Below are positions 36,222-45,121 of a stretch of 64,000 nucleotides of DNA, in pieces (position 1 is the first letter of the stretch; the number at the start of each line of letters is the position of its first letter). The notes under the pieces were generated by a model. It ran no database searches. It was not told where the DNA came from and worked only from the letters and a program-made list of their open reading frames with translations. This DNA comes from an uncultured Paenibacillaceae bacterium. GTDB lineage: Bacteria > Bacillota > Bacilli > Aneurinibacillales > Aneurinibacillaceae. Location: the NCBI GenBank assembly GCA_946478845.1, contig CAMLDI010000005.1:49921-113920 (forward strand), in the 5' to 3' direction. Position numbers and translations under genes: made by a program.

Positions 36222-37376
36222 GTGGAACATCTAATTAATCAGAAGGTACAATCCATTCAAATTTCAGGCATCCGAAAGTTTTATAATAAAGTAATGAATT
36301 ATCCGGATGCGATCTCATTGACCATCGGCCAGCCCGATTTTTATACGCCGGAACATATTAAACAAGCGGCGATTCATGCCATTGAAGAGAATAAAACCAT
36401 ATATACACCCAATGCAGGTTTGTTAGAATTGCGAATTGCGGCGGCCGATTATTTACAAAATAAATATGGATTAAGTTATAACCCAAAAGATGAAGTGATT
36501 ACCACAAGCGGGGCAAGCGAAGCGATTGATATTACTTTACGGACCATTTTGGAAGAGGGTGTCGAAGTTATATTGCCTGGTCCAGTGTATCCCGGGTATG
36601 AACCCCTTATTACCACGTGTGGCGCAATTCCTGTATACATAGATACCCGTAAAAACGGTTTTAGAGTAAGCGCTGAATTATTGAAAGAAAAATTAACAGA
36701 TAAAACAAGATGCATTATCCTGCCTTCTCCATCCAATCCAACGGGTTGCGTTTTAACAAAAGAGAATTTGCAGGAGATTGTTGACTTAATTCAAGATAAA
36801 AACATTTTTGTTCTTTCTGATGAAATCTATAGTGAACTGGTTTATGAAGGAGACCATGTATCCATTGCCTCTTTTCCAACCATGAGGGATAAAACCATTA
36901 TTATTAATGGATTATCCAAGTCCCATTCTATGACAGGATGGAGAGTAGGTTTTACCTTTGCCCCTGCTTATTTAACCAGGCATATGGTAAAAGTGCACCA
37001 GTATAATGTTACCTGTACCAGTTCTATTAGCCAGTATGCAGCGATTGCAGCTCTTACAGAAGGGTTTAACGATGCGTTGCCCATGAGAGAAGAATACACA
37101 TTGCGAAGAGATTATGTATTTAATCGTTTAATCGAAATGGGATTTGATGTAGAAAAGCCTAATGGGGCCTTTTATATCTTGCCATCCATTGAAAAATTCG
37201 GGATGAAATCAGAAGAATTTGCAGACAGGCTGTTGGCGGAAGCCAGAATAGCTATAGTGCCTGGTGACGCCTTCTCTGAATATGGGGAAGGATTTATCCG
37301 GATTTCATATGCCTATTCCATGGAAGTGCTGAAAGAAGGTTTGGATCGAATCGAGGCATTTATAAAAAAATTATAA
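36222..37376 (+). CDS. patA: PatA-type class I aminotransferase (N-acetyl-LL-diaminopimelate)
   Basis: PLP-dependent aminotransferase in the acetylated branch of lysine/diaminopimelate synthesis. It has 384 residues with GIRKFYNKVMNYPDAISLTI, GQPDFYTPEHIKQA, TPNAGLLELR, LPSPSNPTGCVLT and the PLP lysine in INGLSKSHSMTGWRVGFTFA. It matches my memory of B. subtilis PatA along its whole length. The likely start is GTG at 36222 (MEHLINQKV, as in PatA), after GGTGGG; the frame is open 20 codons further. It is flanked by terminators, so monocistronic. Confidence 0.85.
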   Translation: MEHLINQKVQSIQISGIRKFYNKVMNYPDAISLTIGQPDFYTPEHIKQAAIHAIEENKTIYTPNAGLLELRIAAADYLQNKYGLSYNPKDEVITTSGASEAIDITLRTILEEGVEVILPGPVYPGYEPLITTCGAIPVYIDTRKNGFRVSAELLKEKLTDKTRCIILPSPSNPTGCVLTKENLQEIVDLIQDKNIFVLSDEIYSELVYEGDHVSIASFPTMRDKTIIINGLSKSHSMTGWRVGFTFAPAYLTRHMVKVHQYNVTCTSSISQYAAIAALTEGFNDALPMREEYTLRRDYVFNRLIEMGFDVEKPNGAFYILPSIEKFGMKSEEFADRLLAEARIAIVPGDAFSEYGEGFIRISYAYSMEVLKEGLDRIEAFIKKL

Positions 37377-37380
37377 AAAT

Positions 37381-37418
37381 AAAAGGTATGGATGAATTGC
37401 CATCCATACCTTTTATTT
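37381..37418. terminator. Terminator between patA and the ABC permease gene
   Basis: Fourteen-bp stem AAAAGGTATGGATG/CATCCATACCTTTT with a 6-nt loop; U-rich in both directions. Confidence 0.9.
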
Positions 37419-38281
37419 TATATATCTCTGCGGACAAAGTTTCTTGCGGTTAAGATAAGGGCAACAGCCATGTATAGGATGGTGTAACCAAGCATTAGGT
37501 TATTCGGAGCGGACATGCTGCCGAACATACCCTGAGCAGCAAATGAAATGGGGTTATCTACGGTATCTAAGAGAAAAATAATCATGCGACGGAACAAAGA
37601 GTCTATAGGAAAAATGAGGCTGGATACAATGCCTAAATTAGTTAGGGATACGTTGTTAAACATTGCCCCAAGTTGCTCAATAAACCCTCCAATAAATCCA
37701 ATTCCATATAACACAATCATGATAACACCGCTATTAATAGTAGTCATAAAACTACTGAATAGAAGGGACATAGCCACAAGAACCAGGGGTTGCAAAAGGT
37801 ACACACCAAGGGCTTTAATAATTTGTATGGCTTCCAGGGAAACCTTTAGAATATCACCGCCTAATGTCTGATTTATGATAATAACTCCAAAATATAGGAC
37901 AAGGGAATACAGGATTAATAAAAGGCTTAATCCAATAAACTTACCAAGGACAAGGGAAATTCTTGTGAGTGGCCGAACTAGTAAAGTATCAATCTGGTGG
38001 TTTTCAATTTCCGTAGATATACTTCCTACACTGCTTAATATAGCGAACAAGCTAATAATAAAACTCGAAAAATAGAGTCCCATTCCTAAAAATTGGTTAG
38101 CAATAAAAGTGTTTTGCATGTCATTAGTGCTAAAGATATCGTATCCTTCTTTTGCTTTGTCTATTGCCAGATAACTAGCAACACCGTAAAAAATAAGAAA
38201 GAGAATTGACATAATTAAAGTAATAACAAAGATTTTTTTATAGAACATTTCTTTGAATGTCATTTTGGTAATTGTCCACAT
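37418..38281 (-). CDS. ABC-2 type transporter permease
   Basis: A 287-residue membrane protein with six hydrophobic segments: about 15-35, 58-80, 105-130, 150-175, 178-200 and 260-280. It has the ABC-2 layout, with a loop after helix 1 (DKAKEGYDIFSTNDMQNTF) and STEIENHQIDTLLVRPLTRI. It overlaps the ATPase gene by 44 bp and ends a four-gene leftward operon headed by an ECF sigma factor. The start follows AAAGGAGAGG. It corresponds by position to YxlG of the B. subtilis sigY operon. Substrate unknown. Confidence 0.8.
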   Translation of the reverse strand: MWTITKMTFKEMFYKKIFVITLIMSILFLIFYGVASYLAIDKAKEGYDIFSTNDMQNTFIANQFLGMGLYFSSFIISLFAILSSVGSISTEIENHQIDTLLVRPLTRISLVLGKFIGLSLLLILYSLVLYFGVIIINQTLGGDILKVSLEAIQIIKALGVYLLQPLVLVAMSLLFSSFMTTINSGVIMIVLYGIGFIGGFIEQLGAMFNNVSLTNLGIVSSLIFPIDSLFRRMIIFLLDTVDNPISFAAQGMFGSMSAPNNLMLGYTILYMAVALILTARNFVRRDI

Positions 38282-39221
38282 GTTGTCCCCTCTCCTTTCG
38301 ATTCACCCAGTACATAAACACATCTTCAAGATGAGGTTTTTGTTCAATTACCTGATAGATGGTAATTCCCTGTGCTATAAGCTGGGAAAGGGTGACAGGG
38401 ATGTCTTTCTCTGCTTGAAGTGAAAGGGTATAAACTTGTCTACCATTAATATCTCTTTCCTTTTCTATGTGGTGTAGGGAAGGGGAGAGAAGGTTCCAGC
38501 GAGGTTCCTTTTCCATTCCTATGTGAATTTCTATTTTTATTTCAATAGAAGATAGCTTTCTCCATTCTCCTTGTATTACCATTTCGCCCTTATGAATAAT
38601 AGCAACATGGTCGCACCCATTTTCTACTTCACTAAGTAAATGGCTGTTCAAAAAGATGGTTTTCCCTTTATTCTGTAGTTCTGCTATAAGTTCCCTAACT
38701 TCTTTTCGCCCGATAGGATCCAGGGCAGAGGTAGGTTCATCCAAAAAAATTAGCCTGGGATCGCCGATTAAGGCACAAGCAATCCCAATTCGTTGTTGCA
38801 TCCCTTTGGAATAATTTTTGATTTTTTCATTCCCACTTTCAAGAAGCCCAACTCTGTCTAATAAAATTGGGATTGTTCGTTTCAGTTCCCTGTAAGGTAT
38901 ATGGTGGCATAATTCTCCGTGGTAGGATAATAGTTGGATTCCTGTCATCCAGTCCGGATAACGGAACAGTTCTGGCAGATATCCTATTTGACGAAGAACA
39001 GAAACATTTCCAGGGGGATGGCCAAGAAGTTCCCCTTTTCCTCCTGTAGGCTTTAAAAGCCCTAATAAGGTACGGACAAAGGTGCTCTTGCCCGCCCCAT
39101 TGGGACCGAGGAAACCGAATACTACACCCTTGGGGACCTGCAGGGATATGGATTTAAAGCCAGCATTGGCATTATAAAGCTTACTAAAGTCCCAGGTTTG
39201 TATAATATAATCTTCTTCCAT
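38238..39221 (-). CDS. ABC transporter ATP-binding protein (YxlF-like)
   Basis: A 327-residue ATPase. Walker A GFLGPNGAGKSTFVRTLLG, Q-loop QIGYLPELFRYPD, signature YSKGMQQRIGIACAL, Walker B LIFLDEPTSALDP and switch His in NSHLLSEVE. The C-terminal hundred residues form the extra domain of ABC-2 exporters. It sits 17 bp after the anti-sigma gene and overlaps the permease gene, as in sigY-yxlC-yxlDEFG. The ATG follows TAAGGAGG. Confidence 0.87.
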   Translation of the reverse strand: MEEDYIIQTWDFSKLYNANAGFKSISLQVPKGVVFGFLGPNGAGKSTFVRTLLGLLKPTGGKGELLGHPPGNVSVLRQIGYLPELFRYPDWMTGIQLLSYHGELCHHIPYRELKRTIPILLDRVGLLESGNEKIKNYSKGMQQRIGIACALIGDPRLIFLDEPTSALDPIGRKEVRELIAELQNKGKTIFLNSHLLSEVENGCDHVAIIHKGEMVIQGEWRKLSSIEIKIEIHIGMEKEPRWNLLSPSLHHIEKERDINGRQVYTLSLQAEKDIPVTLSQLIAQGITIYQVIEQKPHLEDVFMYWVNRKERGQHVDNYQNDIQRNVL

Positions 39222-39238
39222 AATGTCCTCCTTAGGGG

Positions 39239-40417
39239 TTAGGAAAGGCTTTCAGCAATTTCAACCAGTTGGGCAGGGGAGAATTTCTTAGTACTATTAT
39301 CGTATTGAATAAAATGAACTTTATCGTTCTTCTGCCAGATTAATAATTGGCTTTGCTGTTGTGATTCATTTTTATATTCAGCGTATTTGCCTGAAACACC
39401 GTTTATTGTAACCCCTTGTTCTAAAATTTGAGCGGAAACAGGTATAGGAAGGGTTTCTTGCCAATTTTCGATGCTGGCCAGTTGGCTTTTAATATTTTCA
39501 GGAATAAAGGGAAGTCCAAGAATTGTTGTACGCAATTTATTGATATCAACATTTTCTGATACATTAACAACAGGCGCTGAAAAAATATTGTAGATAAGTA
39601 TATCCTGATGTTGCTCTTTTGGTTTTTGATCTCCTAATGAAAAGTATACCCTTGTACTTTCAGGTATGGTTAGAGTGATTACTTTTCCGTTTAAATTTTC
39701 ATCAAAAAGTGTTTTGGATTTCAGTTGATTTAACATTTTGTTGGCTTTTTCGGTATCAAGTTTTAGGCGAAGGGTAATTCCTGGTTCGATGTTAATTCCT
39801 TCAATATTCATTCCCTTAGGGGGAGAAGGTACCCAATAACCTGCCTTTTGTGCTTCGGCAGCAGTTTCAAAGGATTTGAATTCTTGTTGTCCATCTACAA
39901 CTTCTATTGATCCAATCCCTTTAATTTCGTATTTCCCTTTTTGTCTACTATTAATATAATTTGAAAGTTCACGAATATCTTCTTGTGTCATTTTTACAAA
40001 TTCAACTTCTTGCATACGAAAATTGGAAAGAAAATCGCTAGCAACAGCTCGTACCTGGGGAAAGGCGAAAGAACTGGCAATGACAACAGCTGCTGCACTT
40101 CCGGCAATCCATTTTTTTGTTTTTTTGCTCAAGGTAAAACCCCCTTTATGATTTGGTGAATGGTCTCTTTTTAACTGAAGGCGATTTTGAAAATCAAACC
40201 AGGCATGATCAACGTCTACTTTAATTTTTTCTTCATTAATAGCAGGAAAAGAATGCTTGATAGCTTGATCTGTCCATTCTTCGATTTTTTTTAATTCTTT
40301 AAGGCTTTGTTGACACTGTATACATTTTTCTATGTGTTGGGAAAACTTCTTTCGAGCTACCCGATTCAACTCTCCGTCGAGGAAAGATTGGATTGAACCT
40401 TTATCGTAACATTTCAT
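39239..40417 (-). CDS. Membrane anti-sigma factor with zinc-binding ASD domain
   Basis: A 392-residue protein. The cytoplasmic N-terminus has the zinc-finger anti-sigma pattern H-x3-C-x2-C in HIEKCIQCQQSL, preceded by SFLDGELNRVARKKFSQ. One membrane helix follows at about residues 95-115 (WIAGSAAAVVIASSFAFPQV). The remaining 270 residues are outside the cell and carry no motif I can name. It overlaps the sigma gene by 4 bp (ATGA), as sigma/anti-sigma pairs usually do. Its extracellular part is the likely sensor and is much larger than YxlC. Confidence 0.8.
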   Translation of the reverse strand: MKCYDKGSIQSFLDGELNRVARKKFSQHIEKCIQCQQSLKELKKIEEWTDQAIKHSFPAINEEKIKVDVDHAWFDFQNRLQLKRDHSPNHKGGFTLSKKTKKWIAGSAAAVVIASSFAFPQVRAVASDFLSNFRMQEVEFVKMTQEDIRELSNYINSRQKGKYEIKGIGSIEVVDGQQEFKSFETAAEAQKAGYWVPSPPKGMNIEGINIEPGITLRLKLDTEKANKMLNQLKSKTLFDENLNGKVITLTIPESTRVYFSLGDQKPKEQHQDILIYNIFSAPVVNVSENVDINKLRTTILGLPFIPENIKSQLASIENWQETLPIPVSAQILEQGVTINGVSGKYAEYKNESQQQSQLLIWQKNDKVHFIQYDNSTKKFSPAQLVEIAESLS

Positions 40418-40962
40418 TTTTTCATCCCCCTTTTTTGTTTGTATATGTTAGTTAGTTTTCTTTTTGCACGGGCAAGAAGGGTTCCCACACTGTTTTCACC
40501 AATTTTAAAGATTTCAGCTAGTTCCTTATAATTAAAACCGGAATATTTCATTAGGAGAAGATTTCGTTCTTTTTCCTCCATAGAGAGCAATGATTCTCGA
40601 ATGGTTTGAATATCATCTTTATGTAGCCATTGTTCTTCTGAAGATTGATCTATAACTACAGCTTCTTTACTTTCTTTACTAAAGCGTTTATCACTTCTCT
40701 TTTTAGATCGAAGAGCGTTAAAAGATATATTAAGAGAACATTTGTAAAGCCAGGCGGGAATATTTCCAACTAATTTGTAATCCATTTGATAGAGTTTCAT
40801 AAATACTTCTTGTGCTAAATCCTCGGCAAGAAGTTGATCATGTACTACTTGCATGATTTTCCTATAAACAATAGGATAATTTTCTCGGTAAATGTTTCGG
40901 AAATCTTCTATATCTTCATATTCTTGGACGAATGGATCTATTTTCAAAATGGTTCCCCCCAT
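40414..40962 (-). CDS. ECF RNA polymerase sigma factor (SigY-like)
   Basis: A 182-residue sigma-70 family factor with region 2 (EDIEDFRNIYRENYPIVYRK to LLAEDLAQEVFMKLYQMDY) and region 4 (MEEKERNLLLMKYSGFNYKE, LAEIFKIGENSVGTLLARAK). Region 3 is absent, which defines the ECF group. It is followed by its membrane anti-sigma factor and an ABC exporter. I chose the ATG at 40962 because AAAGGAGG sits before it; the frame is open 13 codons further. Confidence 0.88.
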   Translation of the reverse strand: MGGTILKIDPFVQEYEDIEDFRNIYRENYPIVYRKIMQVVHDQLLAEDLAQEVFMKLYQMDYKLVGNIPAWLYKCSLNISFNALRSKKRSDKRFSKESKEAVVIDQSSEEQWLHKDDIQTIRESLLSMEEKERNLLLMKYSGFNYKELAEIFKIGENSVGTLLARAKRKLTNIYKQKRGMKK

Positions 40963-41130
40963 TTGGTTCCTCCTTTTCAACCTTCTCATATGTAATGACA
41001 CCGGTGAAGAGGTTTTTGTGACAAAAAAAATTTTCCTTTTAATTTTTTTTGTCTTTATCGAAAGGGAAAATTGTGTCAGTATAGAACTTATTGCTTAGTT
41101 TTATTCACTCTAGGATAAGGAGGGAAGGCC

Positions 41131-42138
41131 TTGAAAATAAAAACAGTATTGAAAGCCCTCTTTTTAATAGGGATTATCCTTTTATTTGCCACAGTGAACC
41201 CCTGGACCATAAAAGATTATGTTTCGGAATATATATCTGAGTATATGCTGACAAAAACAGGGACTAATACAAAACCCTATACCATTGAAGGGATTAATCT
41301 TGGGGATTCAGGAGAAAAAATTCAAGGGAAATTTGGACAACCAGAGAAAGTGTATACGGGAATTGAACAAACTACCTGGTGGATTTATGAAAAAATGTGG
41401 ATTGGTTTAAGGAATAATGAGGTTGTGGAGATTTTTTATAATCAACAAAAAGTGAATTACGGAGGAATTACTACAGGCATGACCCGGTCTGAAGTAGAGA
41501 AGATTTTAGAATATAATCCAAACCCAAAATGGATTATTTATAAAGCCTCTATTACCTTTACCAACGATTTGGATAAAAAGGTTCTTTATAAGCGAGGGAC
41601 CCATGCTCTAATTGCTTATTATGATACCCTTGATAATAATCGCCTTTTAGGCCTTCGCATTATTAAACCAGAAGAATTAGTTGTGAAGAATTTTTTTGGT
41701 TATCAATATCGTGCTCTCTATTCGCCTAAATTTCCTAAATATGAAACGGATATGAATCAGGTGAACAAGGATGAAGCTAAAGAAATATTGCTATTAAGTA
41801 ATATTGAACGGGGAAAGAAAGGGGTTGGCCCATTGTCATGGAGTGATCTGGCATCCCTTTCCGCATTTAAACACAGTAAAGATATGAGTGACCATAAATA
41901 TTTTAGCCATTCCTTTTCGGATGGAAGAACACCCTTTGATTTAATGAAAGAACAGGGAATTAAGTTTCGTTTAGCATCAGAGAATATTGCTATGGGGTAT
42001 CGGGATGCCATTGAAGCTATGTATGGTTGGATGAATAGTTCAGGACATCGTCACAGTTTATTAAATCCGGATTTAAAAAGATTGGGGGCTGGCGTGTATA
42101 ATTATTACTACACGCAACATTTCTATACACCTGGCTAA
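41131..42138 (+). CDS. CAP/SCP-domain protein with N-terminal CAP-associated domain (YlbC-like)
   Basis: A 335-residue exported or membrane-anchored protein. The N-terminal helix (about 6-22, VLKALFLIGIILLFATV) is a signal anchor. Next come two related segments (IEGINLGDSGEKIQGKFGQP and YGGITTGMTRSEVEKILEY) of the CAP-associated N domain, then a CAP domain with LLLSNIERGKKGVGPLSWSD, HSKDMSDHKYFSH, SENIAMGY and MNSSGHRHSLLNPDLKRLG. The TTG start at 41131 has AAGGAGGG. Similar proteins occur widely in Bacillales, function unclear. Confidence 0.85.
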   Translation: MKIKTVLKALFLIGIILLFATVNPWTIKDYVSEYISEYMLTKTGTNTKPYTIEGINLGDSGEKIQGKFGQPEKVYTGIEQTTWWIYEKMWIGLRNNEVVEIFYNQQKVNYGGITTGMTRSEVEKILEYNPNPKWIIYKASITFTNDLDKKVLYKRGTHALIAYYDTLDNNRLLGLRIIKPEELVVKNFFGYQYRALYSPKFPKYETDMNQVNKDEAKEILLLSNIERGKKGVGPLSWSDLASLSAFKHSKDMSDHKYFSHSFSDGRTPFDLMKEQGIKFRLASENIAMGYRDAIEAMYGWMNSSGHRHSLLNPDLKRLGAGVYNYYYTQHFYTPG

Positions 42139-42219
42139 ACCATCTTGCTTTAATATGTGATTATAGGTAAAATTACACTTGTATTGCGTGCGATATCTAG
42201 CAGAAGGGGACGAAATTGG

Positions 42220-42444
42220 ATGGCTTGGGATATAATCATTCCTATTCTTACTTTGCTTCTTGGATTGGTTGGAGGATTCTTCGGCGGTACCTGGTATTTC
42301 AAAAGAGAAATGGGTAACATGCAGATGGATGAAAAACAACTCCAACAACTCGCCCGATCTATGGGTGTTAACTTGAATCAAAAACAATTGAACCAAATGA
42401 CCCGCAAAATGGGTAACGTAAACCTGAAGAAGAAGAAAAAATAA
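42220..42444 (+). CDS. YneF-like small membrane protein (UPF0154)
   Basis: A 74-residue protein with one N-terminal helix (WDIIIPILTLLLGLVGGFFG) and a basic, Gln-rich cytoplasmic tail (QLLQQLARSMG-like repeat, MDEKQLQQLARSMGVNLNQK, then KQLNQMTRKMG) ending in KKKKK. The pattern matches the YneF family of Firmicutes, whose role is unknown. The ATG at 42220 follows AAGGGGA at a long distance. Confidence 0.72.
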   Translation: MAWDIIIPILTLLLGLVGGFFGGTWYFKREMGNMQMDEKQLQQLARSMGVNLNQKQLNQMTRKMGNVNLKKKKK

Positions 42445-42460
42445 AGTGAATAAAGAAAGA

Positions 42461-42498
42461 AAAAAGCATCGAAAGAAATAATTCTTTCGATGCTTTTT
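42461..42498. terminator. Terminator between convergent genes
   Basis: A 17-bp perfect stem (AAAAAGCATCGAAAGAA with its complement) and ATAA loop, flanked by A- and T-runs. Confidence 0.92.
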
Positions 42499-42504
42499 TA
42501 AGGT

Positions 42505-43500
42505 TTAACGCAGGTAATTTTCATCCAATGCATAAACCAGTTTTTCGCTAATTTTATGTTCCCGATATTCCCAACCTGTATATGAGTCTAAAATGTTTAA
42601 CTCTTTATCCAGGTGGGCAATAGCGATAAAAGCATAGTGGGTTTTTGTGCGATAGCGAAGATCGATCCATTTCACTTCATAGCCAAAATCTTGTTCATTG
42701 GTTGTTACATAGGCATATCGACTAAAGGAAAGGAAGGCGCTGATGTTTTTATCTTCTTTCGCTTTTTCCAGAACGTGTTCAATTTTTTCTGCATGCTTAT
42801 CAAAAGAATCATGGAGAATAACATCTTTATTTTTAATTTCTCCTACAAAATAACGTTTATCAGTTTCTACAATAAGCCCCCATTTACCCCAGAGGAGGGA
42901 TGGCAATAAAGTAAAGCGGCCTTCCATGCCAAGGTAATTCTGTGCGTATTGAATCATTTTACGGTAAGCAAGAACCCTTTGGATCATATAAACAATCATC
43001 ACAGCGTAAATTCCAGCAAAAACATGGCCGGGATGGAATCCCATTTTCCATAAAATAAATCCTACAACATGAATACCCATGATAAATGGGTCAAAAATGT
43101 TAATAGCGTTCAGAGAAATCCATTTTTTGTTAACGGGTTTAGTAATCTGGGTTCCGTATGCATTAAAGATATCCATCGAAACGTGAACCATAACAGCTAA
43201 TAAGGTCCATAAAAATAAGTGCCAAAATGGAATTCCTGGCGAGAACGCATAAAGGAGGGCACTGATTAAACCACCCCACAACAATATTGCAGGAAAAGAG
43301 TGGGTATTACCACGATGATTTCGAATATAAATCGCGTTTCCTTTTAATTTTAAAACTGTATCAATATCAGGAGCCTGTGAGCCTATGATTGTACCAAGTA
43401 AAACGGCGTTTGCTAGCTCCGGCTGACTAGCGACTGTGGGATCGAGATAAGCGAGACCGGCGAGACCAAAACCCATTGCAAAGTGGGTACCAGTGTCCAA
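42505..43500 (-). CDS. yfhP: YfhP-like membrane metal-dependent hydrolase (YdjM/DUF457 family)
   Basis: A 331-residue membrane protein. The N-terminal MDTGTHFAMGFGLAGLAYLD, then SQAPDIDTVLK, NHRGNTHSFPAILLWG and HVSMDIFNAYGTQ give the conserved His/Asp set of the family. Four membrane helices are followed by a cytoplasmic domain of about 120 residues. It is leftward of a 178-bp gap before the mutY unit, as in B. subtilis yfhP-mutY. The TTG start has GGAGG. Confidence 0.82.
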   Translation of the reverse strand: MDTGTHFAMGFGLAGLAYLDPTVASQPELANAVLLGTIIGSQAPDIDTVLKLKGNAIYIRNHRGNTHSFPAILLWGGLISALLYAFSPGIPFWHLFLWTLLAVMVHVSMDIFNAYGTQITKPVNKKWISLNAINIFDPFIMGIHVVGFILWKMGFHPGHVFAGIYAVMIVYMIQRVLAYRKMIQYAQNYLGMEGRFTLLPSLLWGKWGLIVETDKRYFVGEIKNKDVILHDSFDKHAEKIEHVLEKAKEDKNISAFLSFSRYAYVTTNEQDFGYEVKWIDLRYRTKTHYAFIAIAHLDKELNILDSYTGWEYREHKISEKLVYALDENYLR

Positions 43501-43678
43501 ATTATGACCTCCAATTCAATTTTAGGAATAAATTTATCATCTTTAGAGTGAGATTTACGTGCTAAAATTATTATAATGGTTTTGGATAAAAAAGTTTAGC
43601 TATTTTACATAAAATCGGGATTTGTTCATTATGTTATCACATTTTCAAATTAAAAAATAGGAAAGGTTCGTGGAAAGG

Positions 43679-43990
43679 ATGGAAAATATTCAGGTATTTG
43701 TTGAGTACAAAGTGTTGGAAGAAAAAAAAGATGAGTATTTCAAAAAAATTAAGGATTTAGAATTTGTTTTACATAAAATCGGGGCGGTTGACTTTAAAGT
43801 TTTTGAAGGTGCTGACCAACCTAATTTGTTTGTGGAAATGTTTCAGGTGCCAGAAATGAGCAATTATCAAAAATTAAAAAGGAAAAGGGTAGTGGAAGAT
43901 GCAGAAGATGGAGTATTCTGGCAAGCCATTAACAACTGTGTAGAGGGTGGCAAAGAAAAAATCAATATGTGGGCCTTTGTACGCAGATAA
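43679..43990 (+). CDS. Small protein, dimeric alpha-beta-barrel-like, upstream of mutY
   Basis: About 103 residues: ENIQVFVEYKVLEEKKDEYF, FVLHKIGAVDFKVFEGADQP, LFVEMFQVPEMSNYQKLKRK and a Trp-rich end. The order strand-helix-strand-strand-helix resembles antibiotic-biosynthesis-monooxygenase-like folds, but no catalytic residues stand out. ATG at 43679 is chosen; a GTG at 43670 is possible. It ends 26 bp before mutY and is probably co-transcribed. Function unknown. Confidence 0.55.
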   Translation: MENIQVFVEYKVLEEKKDEYFKKIKDLEFVLHKIGAVDFKVFEGADQPNLFVEMFQVPEMSNYQKLKRKRVVEDAEDGVFWQAINNCVEGGKEKINMWAFVRR

Positions 43991-44016
43991 GAATTATTGA
44001 AGGGGCGAGGAGCAGT

Positions 44017-45108
44017 TTGAAAGGAAAAATAAAAGAATTTCAAAAGGATCTTTTAACCTGGTTTGAACAGGAAAAACGCTCTTTACCTTGGAGAGAAAAT
44101 AGAGATCCTTACCGCATTTGGGTATCAGAAATTATGTTGCAACAAACCCGGGTCGATACGGTTATCCCTTACTATTATCGATTTATGGAACGATTTCCAA
44201 CCATTGATGATTTGGCAGAAGCAGATTTAGAGGATGTTTATCGTTTGTGGGAGGGATTAGGATACTACTCCCGTGCCCAAAATCTCCATACAGCTGTCCG
44301 TGAAGTAAAGGAACATTATGGTGGTGTTGTTCCCAATACCCCAGAAGAAATCCATCAATTAAAAGGGATTGGCCCTTATACTGCAGGGGCTATTCTTAGC
44401 ATTGCCTATGGCCTTCCTGAACCTGCTGTAGATGGGAATGTTATGCGTGTTCTATCCAGAATTTTTTTAATTCAGGAAGATATAACGAAATCGAAAACTC
44501 GTAAATTATTTGAAGATCTGGTCAGAAAGATTATTGCCAAAGGAAATCCATCCTTTTTTAATCAAGCACTTATGGAATTAGGTGCACTGGTATGTTCTCC
44601 AAAGTCCCCACAATGTTTGGCCTGTCCCGTGCATACACATTGTCAGGCTGTGAAAGAGGGAATGCAAGAAGAACTGCCTGTTAAAAAGAAAAGTAAAAAA
44701 GTAAAAAGTGTAGAAATTGCTGTAGGGTTGGTTCAGGACCATAATCATCATTGGTTAATCTGTAAACGTCCTCCAGAAGGGCTATTGGCAAACCTATGGG
44801 AATTTCCCGGAATTGAAGGCTCTTTAGAAAAAGAAAAGATGCAAGAAGGATTAAGCCGATATTTACATAGAAATTTTGGAGTCAAGATTATACCAGAAGA
44901 AGAAGTTCTTCACTATTCCCACGTATTTTCCCATTTACAATGGAACATTCATCTTTATCCCTGTCCAATCATTGGTTTGGAAAATGACATTGAGATGCCA
45001 AGAGAGTATAAATGGGTGACAATTGAAGAAATGAACCAATTCCCATTTTCCGTATCCCATCGAAAAATAGTGGAGTATATTAAAGAAAAGAGAGCCGCTT
45101 GTGATTAA
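44017..45108 (+). CDS. mutY: A/G-specific adenine glycosylase MutY
   Basis: DNA repair enzyme that removes adenine mispaired with 8-oxoguanine. It has 363 residues: RIWVSEIMLQQTRVDTVIPY with the catalytic Glu, HhH motif LKGIGPYTAGAILSIAYG, catalytic Asp in PAVDGNVMRVLSR, and 4Fe-4S cysteines CSPKSPQCLACPVHTHC (C-x6-C-x2-C-x5-C). The C-terminal MutT-like domain recognises 8-oxoguanine. The TTG at 44017 is chosen because GAGGAG sits before it; the frame is open 16 codons further. Confidence 0.92.
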   Translation: MKGKIKEFQKDLLTWFEQEKRSLPWRENRDPYRIWVSEIMLQQTRVDTVIPYYYRFMERFPTIDDLAEADLEDVYRLWEGLGYYSRAQNLHTAVREVKEHYGGVVPNTPEEIHQLKGIGPYTAGAILSIAYGLPEPAVDGNVMRVLSRIFLIQEDITKSKTRKLFEDLVRKIIAKGNPSFFNQALMELGALVCSPKSPQCLACPVHTHCQAVKEGMQEELPVKKKSKKVKSVEIAVGLVQDHNHHWLICKRPPEGLLANLWEFPGIEGSLEKEKMQEGLSRYLHRNFGVKIIPEEEVLHYSHVFSHLQWNIHLYPCPIIGLENDIEMPREYKWVTIEEMNQFPFSVSHRKIVEYIKEKRAACD

Positions 45109-45119
45109 GCGGCTCTTTT
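45087..45119. terminator. Terminator overlapping the mutY stop codon
   Basis: AAAAGAGCCGCTT/AAGCGGCTCTTTT with the loop GTGATT. The stop TAA lies across the loop and right arm. It serves both mutY and the convergent gene. Confidence 0.9.
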
Positions 45120-45121
45120 CT

